A stretch of 64,000 bases of DNA from Roseovarius mucosus DSM 17069 (GTDB lineage: Bacteria > Pseudomonadota > Alphaproteobacteria > Rhodobacterales > Rhodobacteraceae): NCBI RefSeq assembly GCF_000768555.3, contig NZ_KN293975.1:620001-684000 (forward strand), written 5' to 3'. The notes under the pieces are model-generated. The model saw nothing but the letters and a program-made list of their open reading frames with translations. It was not told where the DNA came from and ran no database searches. Shown here piece after piece: positions 35,735 through 44,436 of this stretch. The position numbers were made by a program, and so were the translations under genes. The first letter of the stretch is position 1; each line of letters starts with the position of its first letter.

Positions 35735-37534
35735 TCAGGCCGCCAAGAGAAGGATCGGCAAGAACGCCAGAGCCAAGGCCCCAAAGCCGAAATCGCCGCC
35801 GCCGCTGCTGCCACCCTCGTCGTCGCCGATTCCCGCAGCGGAATCGGGGGCCTCCTGCGGCTCTTCGGGGGAGGGGATCACTGGGATCACGCTCTCGGCG
35901 CTGTCTGTCTCGGAGATGTTGGCCTGTAGGTAATCAGCAAAGTTTAGAACATTGCTGGCGACCTCGTTGTCGCTGTCCTCTACTTCAATCTCTTCCGGAT
36001 TGTCGTCGGTGTCCGCGACCATGCGGGCAAGTTCCGCAGTAAAGATTGGGTTGAGCATCTCGATCATCAAGATTTCGTGGGGGGCGAGGTCGGCGATCAA
36101 TATGCCGTCCTCGATCAGGTCCTGAGGGTTTTCGTTGGTAACTACGGGTACAGCGGTCGAGGCGCTCGGGATTTCGCCCTCAGCCACCCCTAGTCGAGTG
36201 ATGGTGACGTCGCCCAAATCACGCAGGATGCCCATAAAGTCTACGACTTCTTCGCTTGCCTCGTCGCTGGTAGACGCAACGAAAGTAACCAGACGGTCAG
36301 GGGCATAGAACACATGCACATCCGCCGTTTCGCCCGACAATTCCGTTTCGCGCCCTTCGCTGCCGGCAAGGCCGAGGGGGCGGGTGCCGGGCAAGGTTTC
36401 GTTCAGCATGCGAAACATTTCCCCAGGCGCACGGATATCTGCGTCGCCTTCGCCATCGGCGAGGCCGGTTCGGCTGTTCATCTGAATTGGCCAGACATGT
36501 GCGGCATCGACGCCGCCCCAAGAAAACGCCTCGAGCACGTTGAGCATTTCATGCGCCTGTTTGAGACCGAACTCTTCTTGCGGGTCCTCGGACACTGAGC
36601 GTTTGAGATTCCATTCGGTCGCATAGATATCCAGCCCCGGCATTTCCTTGAGCCAGGTATCAGCGATCTGTGACAGTTCGAAATACCGGCTGTTCGGTGT
36701 GTCGGCACCTTTGGAATAGACATGGGCGACTACGCCGTCGATGGCGCTTTGTTCCGCGCCGGTGTCGAACTCGTTCAATATAACGGCGTTGGCAACCTTG
36801 GCCCAGGCCACATCACCAGAGGAATAGATATACTCTTCTTCTGACAGGTTCAGACCATAGGTCTCATTCAACTCGGTAAGTTGATCTTCGCCGGTCCCTG
36901 AGAACAAGTTAGACAGGGCGAACTGTCCATAATTCGTGCCCATCTGGACCAGAATGTCGGTTTCCGACAGATGTTCCGCTTCGGGGTGATGACGGATCTC
37001 ATCCTTGACCATGACCGCCATTTCCGAGGCGAGGCGGCCATATTCAAAGGTATTCATGCCACCGCTGCCCCAGTATTCGTTGCCGATCTCGATGGCTTGA
37101 ATATCCGGCGCGCCGTAATGCCCGTCGAACACGTCGCGCAAGAACCCGCGCAGGGCCGCTTCGTCGATGTCGGGCAAGCGATTGCCATTTTCATCCACTT
37201 CGTCGCTCAGGAAATGCCGGGTTGGAAGCACGATCGTGACCGCGATCCCTTCTTCTTCGGCAAAGCCGAGCGCATCGCTGATCGGCAGAAATGACGTCTC
37301 TTCGCCGGTCTCAGAATTCACGGCGATATCGCTGTCCGGGTTGCGGATGTCGAAGTAATATTCGGTGAGGCTGCCGCCGGGATAGCGGACATGTTCAACG
37401 CCGAGCGCGCGCGCGACGTTGTCATAGGTGCCCTCTTCCCCGACACGGTCGCGCAGGGCAAGCGCGTTGGCGCCGAAATGCGCCTGTGAAAAGGTCGTAT
37501 CGGACAGATAACCCGCTGAAATCGAAAATGGCAT
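35735..37534 (-). CDS. Glycosidase-like protein with C-terminal hydrophobic anchor
   Basis: The 599-residue protein starts MPFSISAGYLSDTTFSQAHF without a signal peptide. The pattern YPGGSLTEYYFDI (near 51), AIEIGNEYWGSG with an Asn-Glu pair (152-153) and IYATEWNLKRS with Glu307 fits a clan GH-A TIM barrel (acid/base and nucleophile), as in GH39, GH44 or GH51-like enzymes. Residues about 400-520 form a beta-rich domain. The end is acidic, then GGSSGGGD, then a hydrophobic stretch FGALALAFLPILLLAA with no basic tail. From memory, the N-terminal part resembles type I secreted proteins of Rhodobacteraceae that end in RTX repeats, which are absent here. Local sequence is less GC-rich than its neighbours. 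Function unproven. Confidence 0.7.
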   Translation of the reverse strand: MPFSISAGYLSDTTFSQAHFGANALALRDRVGEEGTYDNVARALGVEHVRYPGGSLTEYYFDIRNPDSDIAVNSETGEETSFLPISDALGFAEEEGIAVTIVLPTRHFLSDEVDENGNRLPDIDEAALRGFLRDVFDGHYGAPDIQAIEIGNEYWGSGGMNTFEYGRLASEMAVMVKDEIRHHPEAEHLSETDILVQMGTNYGQFALSNLFSGTGEDQLTELNETYGLNLSEEEYIYSSGDVAWAKVANAVILNEFDTGAEQSAIDGVVAHVYSKGADTPNSRYFELSQIADTWLKEMPGLDIYATEWNLKRSVSEDPQEEFGLKQAHEMLNVLEAFSWGGVDAAHVWPIQMNSRTGLADGEGDADIRAPGEMFRMLNETLPGTRPLGLAGSEGRETELSGETADVHVFYAPDRLVTFVASTSDEASEEVVDFMGILRDLGDVTITRLGVAEGEIPSASTAVPVVTNENPQDLIEDGILIADLAPHEILMIEMLNPIFTAELARMVADTDDNPEEIEVEDSDNEVASNVLNFADYLQANISETDSAESVIPVIPSPEEPQEAPDSAAGIGDDEGGSSGGGDFGFGALALAFLPILLLAA

Positions 37535-38032
37535 TCTAACCCCCGGTATCCAATCGTGCTGCCGGAGAGCGTTGTGCATCTTTGTGGATGGTGCCGGATC
37601 GAAGCGGCGCAAACTCTAGCAGTCCTTGGAATTTCTAAAGAAAACAGGGATTTAAGATACTATTCGGCCGGATAGGCGATGCTTCCGGATAGGGTGTTAA
37701 GCATGTTTCCGAGTTTGGTCCGATTGTTGCATTTTCTTGTCCCTTCACGCGGCGAGACCGAGGGCATGCGCAGTGCGGCTGCGCAAATTATGCAGTAAAA
37801 TCAGATAAATTATCTTAGGTTGTGCTGTTTTGGCTCTTTGATGGCTAAGGGCGAGTCGAGGTTGTCAGGTGAGACATTTTTGCACGCCACGCCAATGACG
37901 GGATCGGGCTGAGGGCGAGAATCACCTTGGTTAATGCCCTTGTTTTCCGGAATTTCGGTGCCGTGCGACTCAAGTGTCGGCCTCTAACAGCCCATATTGC
38001 ACCGCCTCTGCCACCCCTCTATATCCGGCCCT
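37535..38032. other. AT-richer 498-bp intergenic region with two inverted repeats
   Basis: No convincing ORF is present. It lies between the divergent glycosidase-like gene and prfC, and should hold both promoters. Two structures are visible: TGCGCAG-TGCGG-CTGCGCA (37767-37785, perfect 7-bp stem) and the near-adjacent AGATAA-A-TTATCT (37803-37815, perfect 6-bp palindrome in an AT-rich stretch). Base composition around 37620-37850 is clearly lower in GC than the flanks. The repeats could be operators or part of an untranslated RNA. Confidence 0.4.
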
Positions 38033-39640
38033 ATGTTGGACACCCTTTCAAACCGCCCCGATCTACCGGCAGAGATTGCCCGCCGCCGTACCTTTGCGAT
38101 CATCTCGCATCCAGATGCGGGCAAGACGACCCTGACCGAGAAATTCCTCCTCTACGGGGGTGCCATTCAGATGGCCGGACAGGTGCGCGCCAAGGGCGAG
38201 GCGCGGCGCACGCGCTCTGACTTCATGCAGATGGAAAAGGACCGGGGCATTTCGGTCTCGGCCTCGGCCATGTCTTTTGACTTTGGTCGTTTCCGGTTCA
38301 ACCTCGTGGACACGCCGGGCCACTCGGATTTCTCCGAGGACACCTATCGGACACTGACGGCCGTCGATGCCGCCGTTATGGTGATCGACGGGGCCAAGGG
38401 GGTGGAAAGCCAGACGCAGAAGCTCTTTGAGGTCTGCCGTTTGCGCGATCTGCCGATCCTGACTTTTTGCAACAAGATGGACCGCGAGGCGCGCGATACG
38501 TTCGAGATCATCGACGAGATCCAGCAGAACCTTGCCATTGATGTAACGCCCGCAAGCTGGCCTATCGGCATGGGCCGCGATTTTGTGGGTTGTTACGACA
38601 TGCTCAATGACCGGCTGGAATTGATGGACCGCGCCGACCGCAACAAGGTGGCGGAGTCGATCAAGATCGACGGGTTGAACGATCCGAAACTGGCCGCGCA
38701 TGTGCCCGCCAACCTGATCGTCAAGCTGCGTGAAGAGATTGAGATGGCGCGTGAACTCTTGCCCGCGCTTGATCCGCAATCGGTGCTCGAAGGGCATATG
38801 ACGCCCATCTGGTTCGGCTCTGCGATCAACTCCTTTGGCGTCAAGGAACTGATGGATGGAATCGGCACCTATGGCCCCGAACCACAGGTGCAAAAGGCCA
38901 CCCCGCGTGCGATTGCGCCGGAAGAAACTGCCGTGACCGGCTTTGTCTTCAAGGTGCAGGCCAATATGGATCCCAAGCATCGAGACCGCGTGGCTTTTGT
39001 CCGCCTCGCCTCGGGGCACTTCAAACGCGGCATGAAGCTAACCCATGTGCGCTCGAAAAAGCCCATTACCGTCTCGGCACCTGTGCTCTTTCTGGCGGCG
39101 GATCGGGAACTGGCAGAAGAGGCTTGGGCTGGCGATATTATCGGTATCCCCAACCATGGCCAGTTGCGTATCGGGGATACGTTGACCGAAGGTGAGGCAC
39201 TGCGCGTGACCGGCATCCCGTCCTTTGCGCCGGAACTGCTACAACAGGCGCGGGCGGGCGATCCGATGAAGGCCAAGCATCTGGAAAAGGCGCTGATGCA
39301 ATTCGCCGAAGAAGGGGCTGCCAAGGTCTTTAAACCGGCGTTCGGCTCGGGTTTTATCGTGGGCGTCGTGGGCGCGCTGCAATTCGAGGTGCTGGCCAGC
39401 CGGATCGAGCTGGAGTACGGCCTGCCGGTGCGCTTTGAGGGATCACAGTTCACCTCGGCACGGTGGGTATCGGGCGACAAGCTGGCGGTTGAGAAGTTCA
39501 CCGCTGCGAATAAGCAGCACATCGCCCATGACCATGATGGCGACATCGTCTATCTGACGCGCCTGCAATGGGACATTGACCGCATCGCACGCGATTATCC
39601 CGATGTCACGCTGACTGCGACCAAGGAAATGATGGTCTAG
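38033..39640 (+). CDS. prfC: Peptide chain release factor 3
   Basis: The 535-residue GTPase shows G1 SHPDAGKTTLTEKFL, G2/G3 in MEKDRGISVSASAM and NLVDTPGHSDFSEDTYRTLT, and G4 CNKMDREARDTFEIID. The EF-Tu-like domain 2 and the RF3 C-terminal domain (FKPAFGSGFIVGVVGALQFE) follow. RF3 recycles RF1/RF2 from the ribosome. I chose ATG 38033 (MLDTLSNRPDLPAEIARRRT), which matches the family N-terminus; an in-frame start 36 bases upstream adds a non-conserved extension. Confidence 0.97.
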   Translation: MLDTLSNRPDLPAEIARRRTFAIISHPDAGKTTLTEKFLLYGGAIQMAGQVRAKGEARRTRSDFMQMEKDRGISVSASAMSFDFGRFRFNLVDTPGHSDFSEDTYRTLTAVDAAVMVIDGAKGVESQTQKLFEVCRLRDLPILTFCNKMDREARDTFEIIDEIQQNLAIDVTPASWPIGMGRDFVGCYDMLNDRLELMDRADRNKVAESIKIDGLNDPKLAAHVPANLIVKLREEIEMARELLPALDPQSVLEGHMTPIWFGSAINSFGVKELMDGIGTYGPEPQVQKATPRAIAPEETAVTGFVFKVQANMDPKHRDRVAFVRLASGHFKRGMKLTHVRSKKPITVSAPVLFLAADRELAEEAWAGDIIGIPNHGQLRIGDTLTEGEALRVTGIPSFAPELLQQARAGDPMKAKHLEKALMQFAEEGAAKVFKPAFGSGFIVGVVGALQFEVLASRIELEYGLPVRFEGSQFTSARWVSGDKLAVEKFTAANKQHIAHDHDGDIVYLTRLQWDIDRIARDYPDVTLTATKEMMV

Positions 39641-39654
39641 GCGGCCCGTCCGAC

Positions 39655-40743
39655 CTAGAGCAAATGCCCCGATTTTGCGGCCTTGGTCGCGAGATAGGCG
39701 TGGTTATGCGTGTTTTCGCCAAGTTTCAACGGCACGCGCTCAACCACCTTGATGCCGTTCTGCTCCATCATCGCGATCTTGGCGGGGTTGTTGGTCAAGA
39801 GGCGCACGGCTGAAAAGCCCATCAATGACAGGATGCGCGCGCCAATGCGAAAGTCGCGCTCGTCATCCTCAAAGCCAAGACGATGATTGGCCTCGACCGT
39901 ATCGAAGCCCTGATCCTGCAAGCTGTAGGCGCGCATCTTGTTGGCAAGCCCGATGCCGCGTCCCTCTTGGTTGAGGTAGAGCAGCACGCCAGCGCCTTCG
40001 GCCCCCATCTGTGCGAGTGCTCCGCGCAGTTGCGGGCCGCAATCACATTTCAGGCTTCCCATGAGGTCGCCCGTGAAACAGGCAGAATGCAGTCGCGCCA
40101 GCACGGGCGCGTTGCGGTCGGGCTGACCGATCTCGATGGCGTAATGTTCCTCGCCGCCATCTTCGGGGCGGAAGATATGCAGCCGTCCTGCCTCGGACAC
40201 GGCAAGCGGCAGGCGCGCGCTGACCACCGGATGCAGCGGGCTTGTCATCTCGAGCTGCGGGGCTGCGGCGGTGTCGAGCAGGGTGAGCCCGTGACAGCGG
40301 GCAAATTCTGCACCCTCGGTTAACGGCATCACCAATGCGGCAGGCAAGAGCCGCGCGGATTTCACTAGGCCAATTGCCAGCCGATGCAGATCGACTGGGC
40401 CACCGCGCTCGGACGTCAGCGGGCCCTTCATCGGGGTTTTGAGATCATCCGCAGGATCGGCCACGGCGATGATCCAGCTGAGCGACACGTCGGGCGGCAC
40501 GATCACCCGCGCAAGATCGCCATCATAGGCCCGTGCCTTGAGCGTGGCGGCACGCCGCGCGGTAATCGCGAGAACCGGTGCGCCGCCCAAGGCCCGCAAA
40601 TCCGCCAATCTCTGTGCCTCCAGCGTTTCAGCCGCCATGATCAGCGCAGCCCCTCCTGGCCCGCGCAACACCACGGGCACGCCCATGCGCAGGTCGCTGC
40701 GCGCGCGCGCAGCAATTTCAGTGAGATCCGGGGCAAGGCTCAT
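39655..40743 (-). CDS. ribA: GTP cyclohydrolase II (RibA), with degenerate N-terminal domain
   Basis: The 362-residue protein has the GTP cyclohydrolase II domain in its C-terminal 200 residues: zinc ligands in HSACFTGDLMGSLKCDCGPQ, the catalytic NQEGRGIGLANKMRAYSLQD and the end region KLGENTHNHAYL. It converts GTP to the first riboflavin intermediate. The N-terminal 150 residues lack clear RibB catalytic motifs but keep a RibB-like size and position, as in other alphaproteobacterial RibA proteins. The ATG at 40743 has AGGAG upstream. It is convergent with prfC (14 bp apart) and divergent from the response regulator. Confidence 0.94.
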   Translation of the reverse strand: MSLAPDLTEIAARARSDLRMGVPVVLRGPGGAALIMAAETLEAQRLADLRALGGAPVLAITARRAATLKARAYDGDLARVIVPPDVSLSWIIAVADPADDLKTPMKGPLTSERGGPVDLHRLAIGLVKSARLLPAALVMPLTEGAEFARCHGLTLLDTAAAPQLEMTSPLHPVVSARLPLAVSEAGRLHIFRPEDGGEEHYAIEIGQPDRNAPVLARLHSACFTGDLMGSLKCDCGPQLRGALAQMGAEGAGVLLYLNQEGRGIGLANKMRAYSLQDQGFDTVEANHRLGFEDDERDFRIGARILSLMGFSAVRLLTNNPAKIAMMEQNGIKVVERVPLKLGENTHNHAYLATKAAKSGHLL

Positions 40744-40756
40744 GCGGGGCTCCTGT

Positions 40757-40771
40757 CTGTCAGCCTGACAG
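40757..40771 (-). promoter_or_regulatory. Palindrome in the ribA leader
   Basis: CTGTCAG-C-CTGACAG is a perfect 7-bp inverted repeat with a single central base, 14 bp upstream of the ribA start codon and in the gap shared with the response regulator gene. It may be an operator or a leader hairpin near the ribosome site. No FMN riboswitch consensus was seen. Confidence 0.4.
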
Positions 40772-40900
40772 TGATATAGTCTTTTGTAATGAATGGAAAG
40801 AAACGCTCGCGTTGCAACACTAGGGCGTGAGGGGAATGTTGCACATCTTGCCGCTGCGCCGCTTGTGCCGCATGCTCGGACAAAGAAAGAGGAAACCGAT

Positions 40901-41587
40901 ATGGCACAAGTCAAAAAGATCCTGCTCGTGGATGACGATGACGACCTGCGCGAAGCGCTTGGCGAGCAACTGGTCATGACCGAGGATTTCGACGTGTTCG
41001 AGGCGTCAAGCGGTGCCTCTGCGATGAGCAAGGTCAAAGACATGATCTATGACCTCGTGATCCTGGATGTGGGGTTGCCCGATACCGATGGGCGCGAACT
41101 GTGTCGTCTGATGCGCAAGCAGGGAATCAAGGCACCGATTCTGATGCTGACCGGGCATGACGGCGATGCCGACACGATCCTTGGACTCGATGCGGGGGCA
41201 AATGACTATATTACCAAACCCTTTAAGTTTCCGGTGTTGCTGGCGCGCATACGTGCGCAACTGCGCCAACATGAGCAATCCGAGGATGCTGTGTTCCAGC
41301 TAGGACCGTATACGTTCAAGCCGGCGATGAAGATGCTGATCACCGATGATGAACGCAAGGTAAGGTTGACTGAGAAGGAAACAAATATCCTTAAATATCT
41401 GTATCGTGCGACCGAAGGCGTGGTGCCGCGTGACATCCTCTTGCACGAAGTTTGGGGATATAACGCTGGGGTCACGACCCACACGCTCGAGACTCATATC
41501 TACCGGCTGCGGCAAAAAATCGAACCCGATCCCGGTAATGCGCGGCTTCTGGTCACGGAATCGGGCGGCTATCGCCTTGTGGTCTAA
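40901..41587 (+). CDS. OmpR-family response regulator, CenR-like
   Basis: The 228-residue protein has a receiver domain with the acidic pocket DDDDD (about 9-13), phospho-acceptor Asp in LVILDVGLPDTDG, Thr in LMLTGHDGD and Lys in YITKPFKFP. A winged-helix OmpR/PhoB effector follows (VRLTEKETNILKYLYRATEG; HEVWGYNAGVTTHTLETHIY). Overall it resembles CenR, the essential cell-envelope regulator of Caulobacter and Rhodobacter, but the name is from memory of sequence similarity. No histidine kinase lies next to it, as is usual for cenR. ATG 40901 is preceded by GAGGAA. Confidence 0.88.
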   Translation: MAQVKKILLVDDDDDLREALGEQLVMTEDFDVFEASSGASAMSKVKDMIYDLVILDVGLPDTDGRELCRLMRKQGIKAPILMLTGHDGDADTILGLDAGANDYITKPFKFPVLLARIRAQLRQHEQSEDAVFQLGPYTFKPAMKMLITDDERKVRLTEKETNILKYLYRATEGVVPRDILLHEVWGYNAGVTTHTLETHIYRLRQKIEPDPGNARLLVTESGGYRLVV

Positions 41588-41656
41588 AAGGCACGGTACC
41601 TTGACCAAGATCAAAGTCGTATCTGCGGTTCAGGTTTAATCTGCTATTATCCGTGA

Positions 41657-41722
41657 TGTGTGCGGTTACACACATGAACCTCCCTGTTGGACTGCCCCGG
41701 CCCCTGTGCCGGGGTTTCTTTT
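41657..41722 (+). terminator. Double hairpin ending the response regulator transcript
   Basis: A first stem TGTGTG-CGGTTA-CACACA (41657-41674) precedes a strong intrinsic terminator: CCCCGGC (41695-41701), loop CCCTGT, GCCGGGG (41708-41714), then TTTCTTTT. The region between is short and could be a 3'-derived small RNA; only the terminator is well supported. Confidence 0.8.
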
Positions 41723-41812
41723 GTCGGGGGGCGGTGTGATCCGTGACAATAGCGGCTGGAATCCGCGGACGCATCGCTCTACTGTCCGGGCGAACCGCAC
41801 AGGAGACGCCAG

Positions 41813-42601
41813 ATGCCCTTTACTATCGCCACATGGAACATCAATTCGGTGCGACTGCGCGAAGGTCTGGTGGCGAGGTTGATGCAGGAAGAAGGGCCGG
41901 ACATTCTATGCCTTCAGGAATGCAAGAGCCCGGTGGACAAGATGCCGCTCGCGGCCTTTGCCGAGCTTGGGTATGGCCATGTCGTGGCGCGCGGGCAAAA
42001 GGGCTATAACGGCGTCGCGATCCTCTCGAAGTTTCCACTTGAGGATGCGGGCGACATGGATTTCGCAGATCTGGGCCACGCCCGGCATGTTGCGGCCCGT
42101 CTCGAGAATGGCGTCGTGATCCATAACTTTTACGTGCCCGCCGGGGGCGACGTGCCTGACCGCAGCGTGAATGACAAGTTTGGCCAGAAACTCGATTACC
42201 TCACCGGGATGCGGGACTGGTTTCGCGACAGTCGCCCTGAAAAGGCGATCCTTGTTGGGGATCTCAACATTGCCCCGCGTGAGGACGACGTCTGGAATCA
42301 CAAGCAACTGCTCAAGATCGTGAGTCACACGCCGATCGAGGTAGAACACCTGAGCGATGTTATGGCAGCGGGCGGCTGGCAGGATGTGACCCGCGCCGAT
42401 ATCCCCGACGGGCCGCTTTATAGCTGGTGGTCCTACCGCGCGAGCGATTGGGACGCCGCAGACAAGGGGCGCAGATTGGATCACGTCTGGGCCAGTGACG
42501 ACATTGCTCGGGCCGCGCATTCCAGCCGCATTCTGCGCGGCGCGCGAGGTTGGGAGCAACCGTCGGATCACGCCCCGGTGTTTGCAACATTTGATCTTTG
42601 A
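41813..42601 (+). CDS. xth: Exodeoxyribonuclease III
   Basis: The 262-residue AP endonuclease/exonuclease shows FTIATWNINSVRLREGLVAR, the metal-binding Glu in LCLQECKSP, FYVPAGGD, the catalytic GDLNIAPREDDVW and the C-terminal RLDHVWASDD and SDHAPVFATFDL. It repairs abasic sites and oxidised 3' ends. The gene lies after the strong terminator at 41722, so it has its own promoter. It may lead a run with the thioredoxin-like gene 52 bp downstream. Confidence 0.94.
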   Translation: MPFTIATWNINSVRLREGLVARLMQEEGPDILCLQECKSPVDKMPLAAFAELGYGHVVARGQKGYNGVAILSKFPLEDAGDMDFADLGHARHVAARLENGVVIHNFYVPAGGDVPDRSVNDKFGQKLDYLTGMRDWFRDSRPEKAILVGDLNIAPREDDVWNHKQLLKIVSHTPIEVEHLSDVMAAGGWQDVTRADIPDGPLYSWWSYRASDWDAADKGRRLDHVWASDDIARAAHSSRILRGARGWEQPSDHAPVFATFDL

Positions 42602-42653
42602 CACCGCCCGCCGCGCCCACATATAGGGGGCAAATCTGTGAAGGAGGCTGAAC

Positions 42654-43571
42654 ATGCTGGAACTGGGTAAAACCGCAAGCGCCCCAGGGGCGGGCGACCT
42701 GATCAAGGATGTGTCCGAAGCCAGCTTCATGGCGGATGTCGTGGACGCGTCGCAAACCGTGCCGGTTATCGTTGATTTCTGGGCGCCATGGTGTGGCCCC
42801 TGCAAGACTCTCGGACCGGCGCTTGAGGCGGCCGTGAGCCGCGCCAAGGGCGCGGTCAAAATGGCCAAGGTCAATGTCGATGAGAACCAGATGATTGCAG
42901 GGCAGATGCGGGTGCAATCGATTCCCACCGTCTACGCCTTTTGGCAGGGTCAGCCGATTGACGGGTTTCAGGGGGCCTTGCCCCCGTCCGAGGTCGAGGC
43001 CTTTGTCGCGCGCGTGATCGCTGCGGCGGGGGGTGCGGCAGATGATGGACTGGATGAGGCATTGGATGCCGCCGATGAAATGCTAGAGACCGGCGCTGTG
43101 GCCGATGCAGCCCAAACCTATGCCGCAATCCTGCAAGAGGATCCGGTGAATGCGCGTGGCTACGCCGGCCTTGCGCGGGCGCATATCGCATTGGGCGAGC
43201 TTGAACAGGCCGAAGCGATCCTGAACGGTGCCCCGGCCGAGATCAGCCATGCCGCCGAGATTGACGCGGCCCATGCGCAACTGGCACTGGCACGTCAGGC
43301 ACAGGATGCAGGACCAGTAAACGAGTTGCGGGCTGCGGTTGATGCCGATCCGGCAAACCCGCAGGCGCGTTTCGATCTGGCGCAGGCGCTCTATGCCAAT
43401 GGGCAGGCGCAAGAGGCGGTGGATGAATTGCTTGAACTGTTCCGTCGGGATCGCGAGTGGAACGACGGCGCGGCCAAGGCCCAGCTTTTCACCATCTTTG
43501 AGGCCCTCAAACCGAATGATCCGGTCCTGTTGAGCGGGCGGCGAAAATTGAGCTCGATGATATTTGCCTGA
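42654..43571 (+). CDS. Thioredoxin-TPR co-chaperone (CnoX/YbbN family)
   Basis: The 305-residue protein has a thioredoxin domain (about 15-120) with an intact WCGPC redox site in FWAPWCGPCKTLGP and the cis-proline in QSIPTVYAF. TPR-like helices follow (AAQTYAAILQEDPVNARGYA; AQALYANGQAQEAVDELLEL). CnoX proteins protect substrates from over-oxidation and pass them to GroEL. The E. coli version lost the CxxC, while this one keeps it. AAGGAGG precedes the ATG. It is followed by the LON-domain and Trm112-like genes, a conserved alphaproteobacterial order. Confidence 0.92.
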   Translation: MLELGKTASAPGAGDLIKDVSEASFMADVVDASQTVPVIVDFWAPWCGPCKTLGPALEAAVSRAKGAVKMAKVNVDENQMIAGQMRVQSIPTVYAFWQGQPIDGFQGALPPSEVEAFVARVIAAAGGAADDGLDEALDAADEMLETGAVADAAQTYAAILQEDPVNARGYAGLARAHIALGELEQAEAILNGAPAEISHAAEIDAAHAQLALARQAQDAGPVNELRAAVDADPANPQARFDLAQALYANGQAQEAVDELLELFRRDREWNDGAAKAQLFTIFEALKPNDPVLLSGRRKLSSMIFA

Positions 43572-43597
43572 ACCCTTGCACGGGCTAGGTTAGCGGC

Positions 43598-44245
43598 ATG
43601 ACACATACGCTCGATCTTCCAGAGATCATCCCCGTCTTTCCGCTGTCCGGTGCGCTTTTGTTGCCGCGCTCGCGCCTGCCACTGCATCTGTTCGAGCCGC
43701 GTTATCTGGCGATGCTTGAAGATGCGCTCAAAACGCCGGGACGGCTGATCGGGATGATCCAGCCCAACCGTGTTCCAGGGCGCGAAGGAGGCACCGGGCT
43801 GCACGCCATCGGCTGCGTCGGGCGCGTCACGCAATTCTCGGAGACCGAGGACGGGCGCTACATGATCACGCTCACCGGCCTGTCGCGCTTTCGCGTGCTG
43901 GAAGAGGTCGAGGGGTTTACACCCTATCGCCGGGCGCGCATCTCTTGGAGCGGGTTTGAGCGCGATTTGGGGCCAGTGGACAACGATCTCGGTTTCGACC
44001 GGCGCGCGTTTCTCAAGTTGCTGGCACGTTATTTTGAGGCGCGCGACCTCCAGACCGATTGGGATTCGCTGAAAGAGGCAGAGGATGAGCTGCTCATCAA
44101 TTCGCTCTCGATGCTCTTGGGTTTCGAGCCCGAGGATAAGCAGGCTCTGCTCGAGGCCCCCTCGCTCAGCACACGGCGCGAGACGCTGGTGACATTGATC
44201 GAATATGTGCTGCGTGGCGGCGACAATGAGGATATGATGCAATGA
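43598..44245 (+). CDS. LON peptidase substrate-binding domain protein
   Basis: The 215-residue protein is a stand-alone LON N-terminal (LAN) domain: [20 protein letters not shown], then [40 protein letters not shown] and [20 protein letters not shown]. It lacks the AAA and protease domains, as expected for this short family of unknown function. It overlaps the next gene by 4 bp and follows the CnoX-like gene by 26 bp. Confidence 0.93.
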   Translation: MTHTLDLPEIIPVFPLSGALLLPRSRLPLHLFEPRYLAMLEDALKTPGRLIGMIQPNRVPGREGGTGLHAIGCVGRVTQFSETEDGRYMITLTGLSRFRVLEEVEGFTPYRRARISWSGFERDLGPVDNDLGFDRRAFLKLLARYFEARDLQTDWDSLKEAEDELLINSLSMLLGFEPEDKQALLEAPSLSTRRETLVTLIEYVLRGGDNEDMMQ

Positions 44246-44436
44246 CGAACGATATGTCGCCGCCCCCAGCCTTTGACCGGCGGATGCTCGAGGCGCTCAT
44301 CTGCCCGCAGACCCACAGCACGCTCGAGTATGATGCAGCTGCGCAGGAATTGATTAGCCGCGCCGCCAGCCTGGCCTTTCCGATCCGTAACGGTATCCCG
44401 GTCATGCTTATCGACGAAGCGCGCAGCTTGGATTAA
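44242..44436 (+). CDS. Trm112 family zinc-ribbon-like protein
   Basis: The 64-residue protein shows the Trm112/YcaR pattern: [20 protein letters not shown], then [20 protein letters not shown]. Only one of the usual Cys residues is present, so metal binding is probably lost, which is common in bacterial members. It may act as a partner of methyltransferases. Its stop codon shares TTAA with that of the convergent b561-YceI gene. Confidence 0.88.
   Translation: MTNDMSPPPAFDRRMLEALICPQTHSTLEYDAAAQELISRAASLAFPIRNGIPVMLIDEARSLD

Noticed and set aside
40744..40900. FMN riboswitch before ribA
   Set aside because: The leader is short and lacks the conserved RFN element; only a simple palindrome is present.
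34312..41692. Shared 13-mer CTCCCTGTTGGAC near 34312 and 41680
   Set aside because: One copy is the complement of a ribosome-site region. Many 13-mer pairs are expected by chance in 64 kb, so no repeat is claimed.
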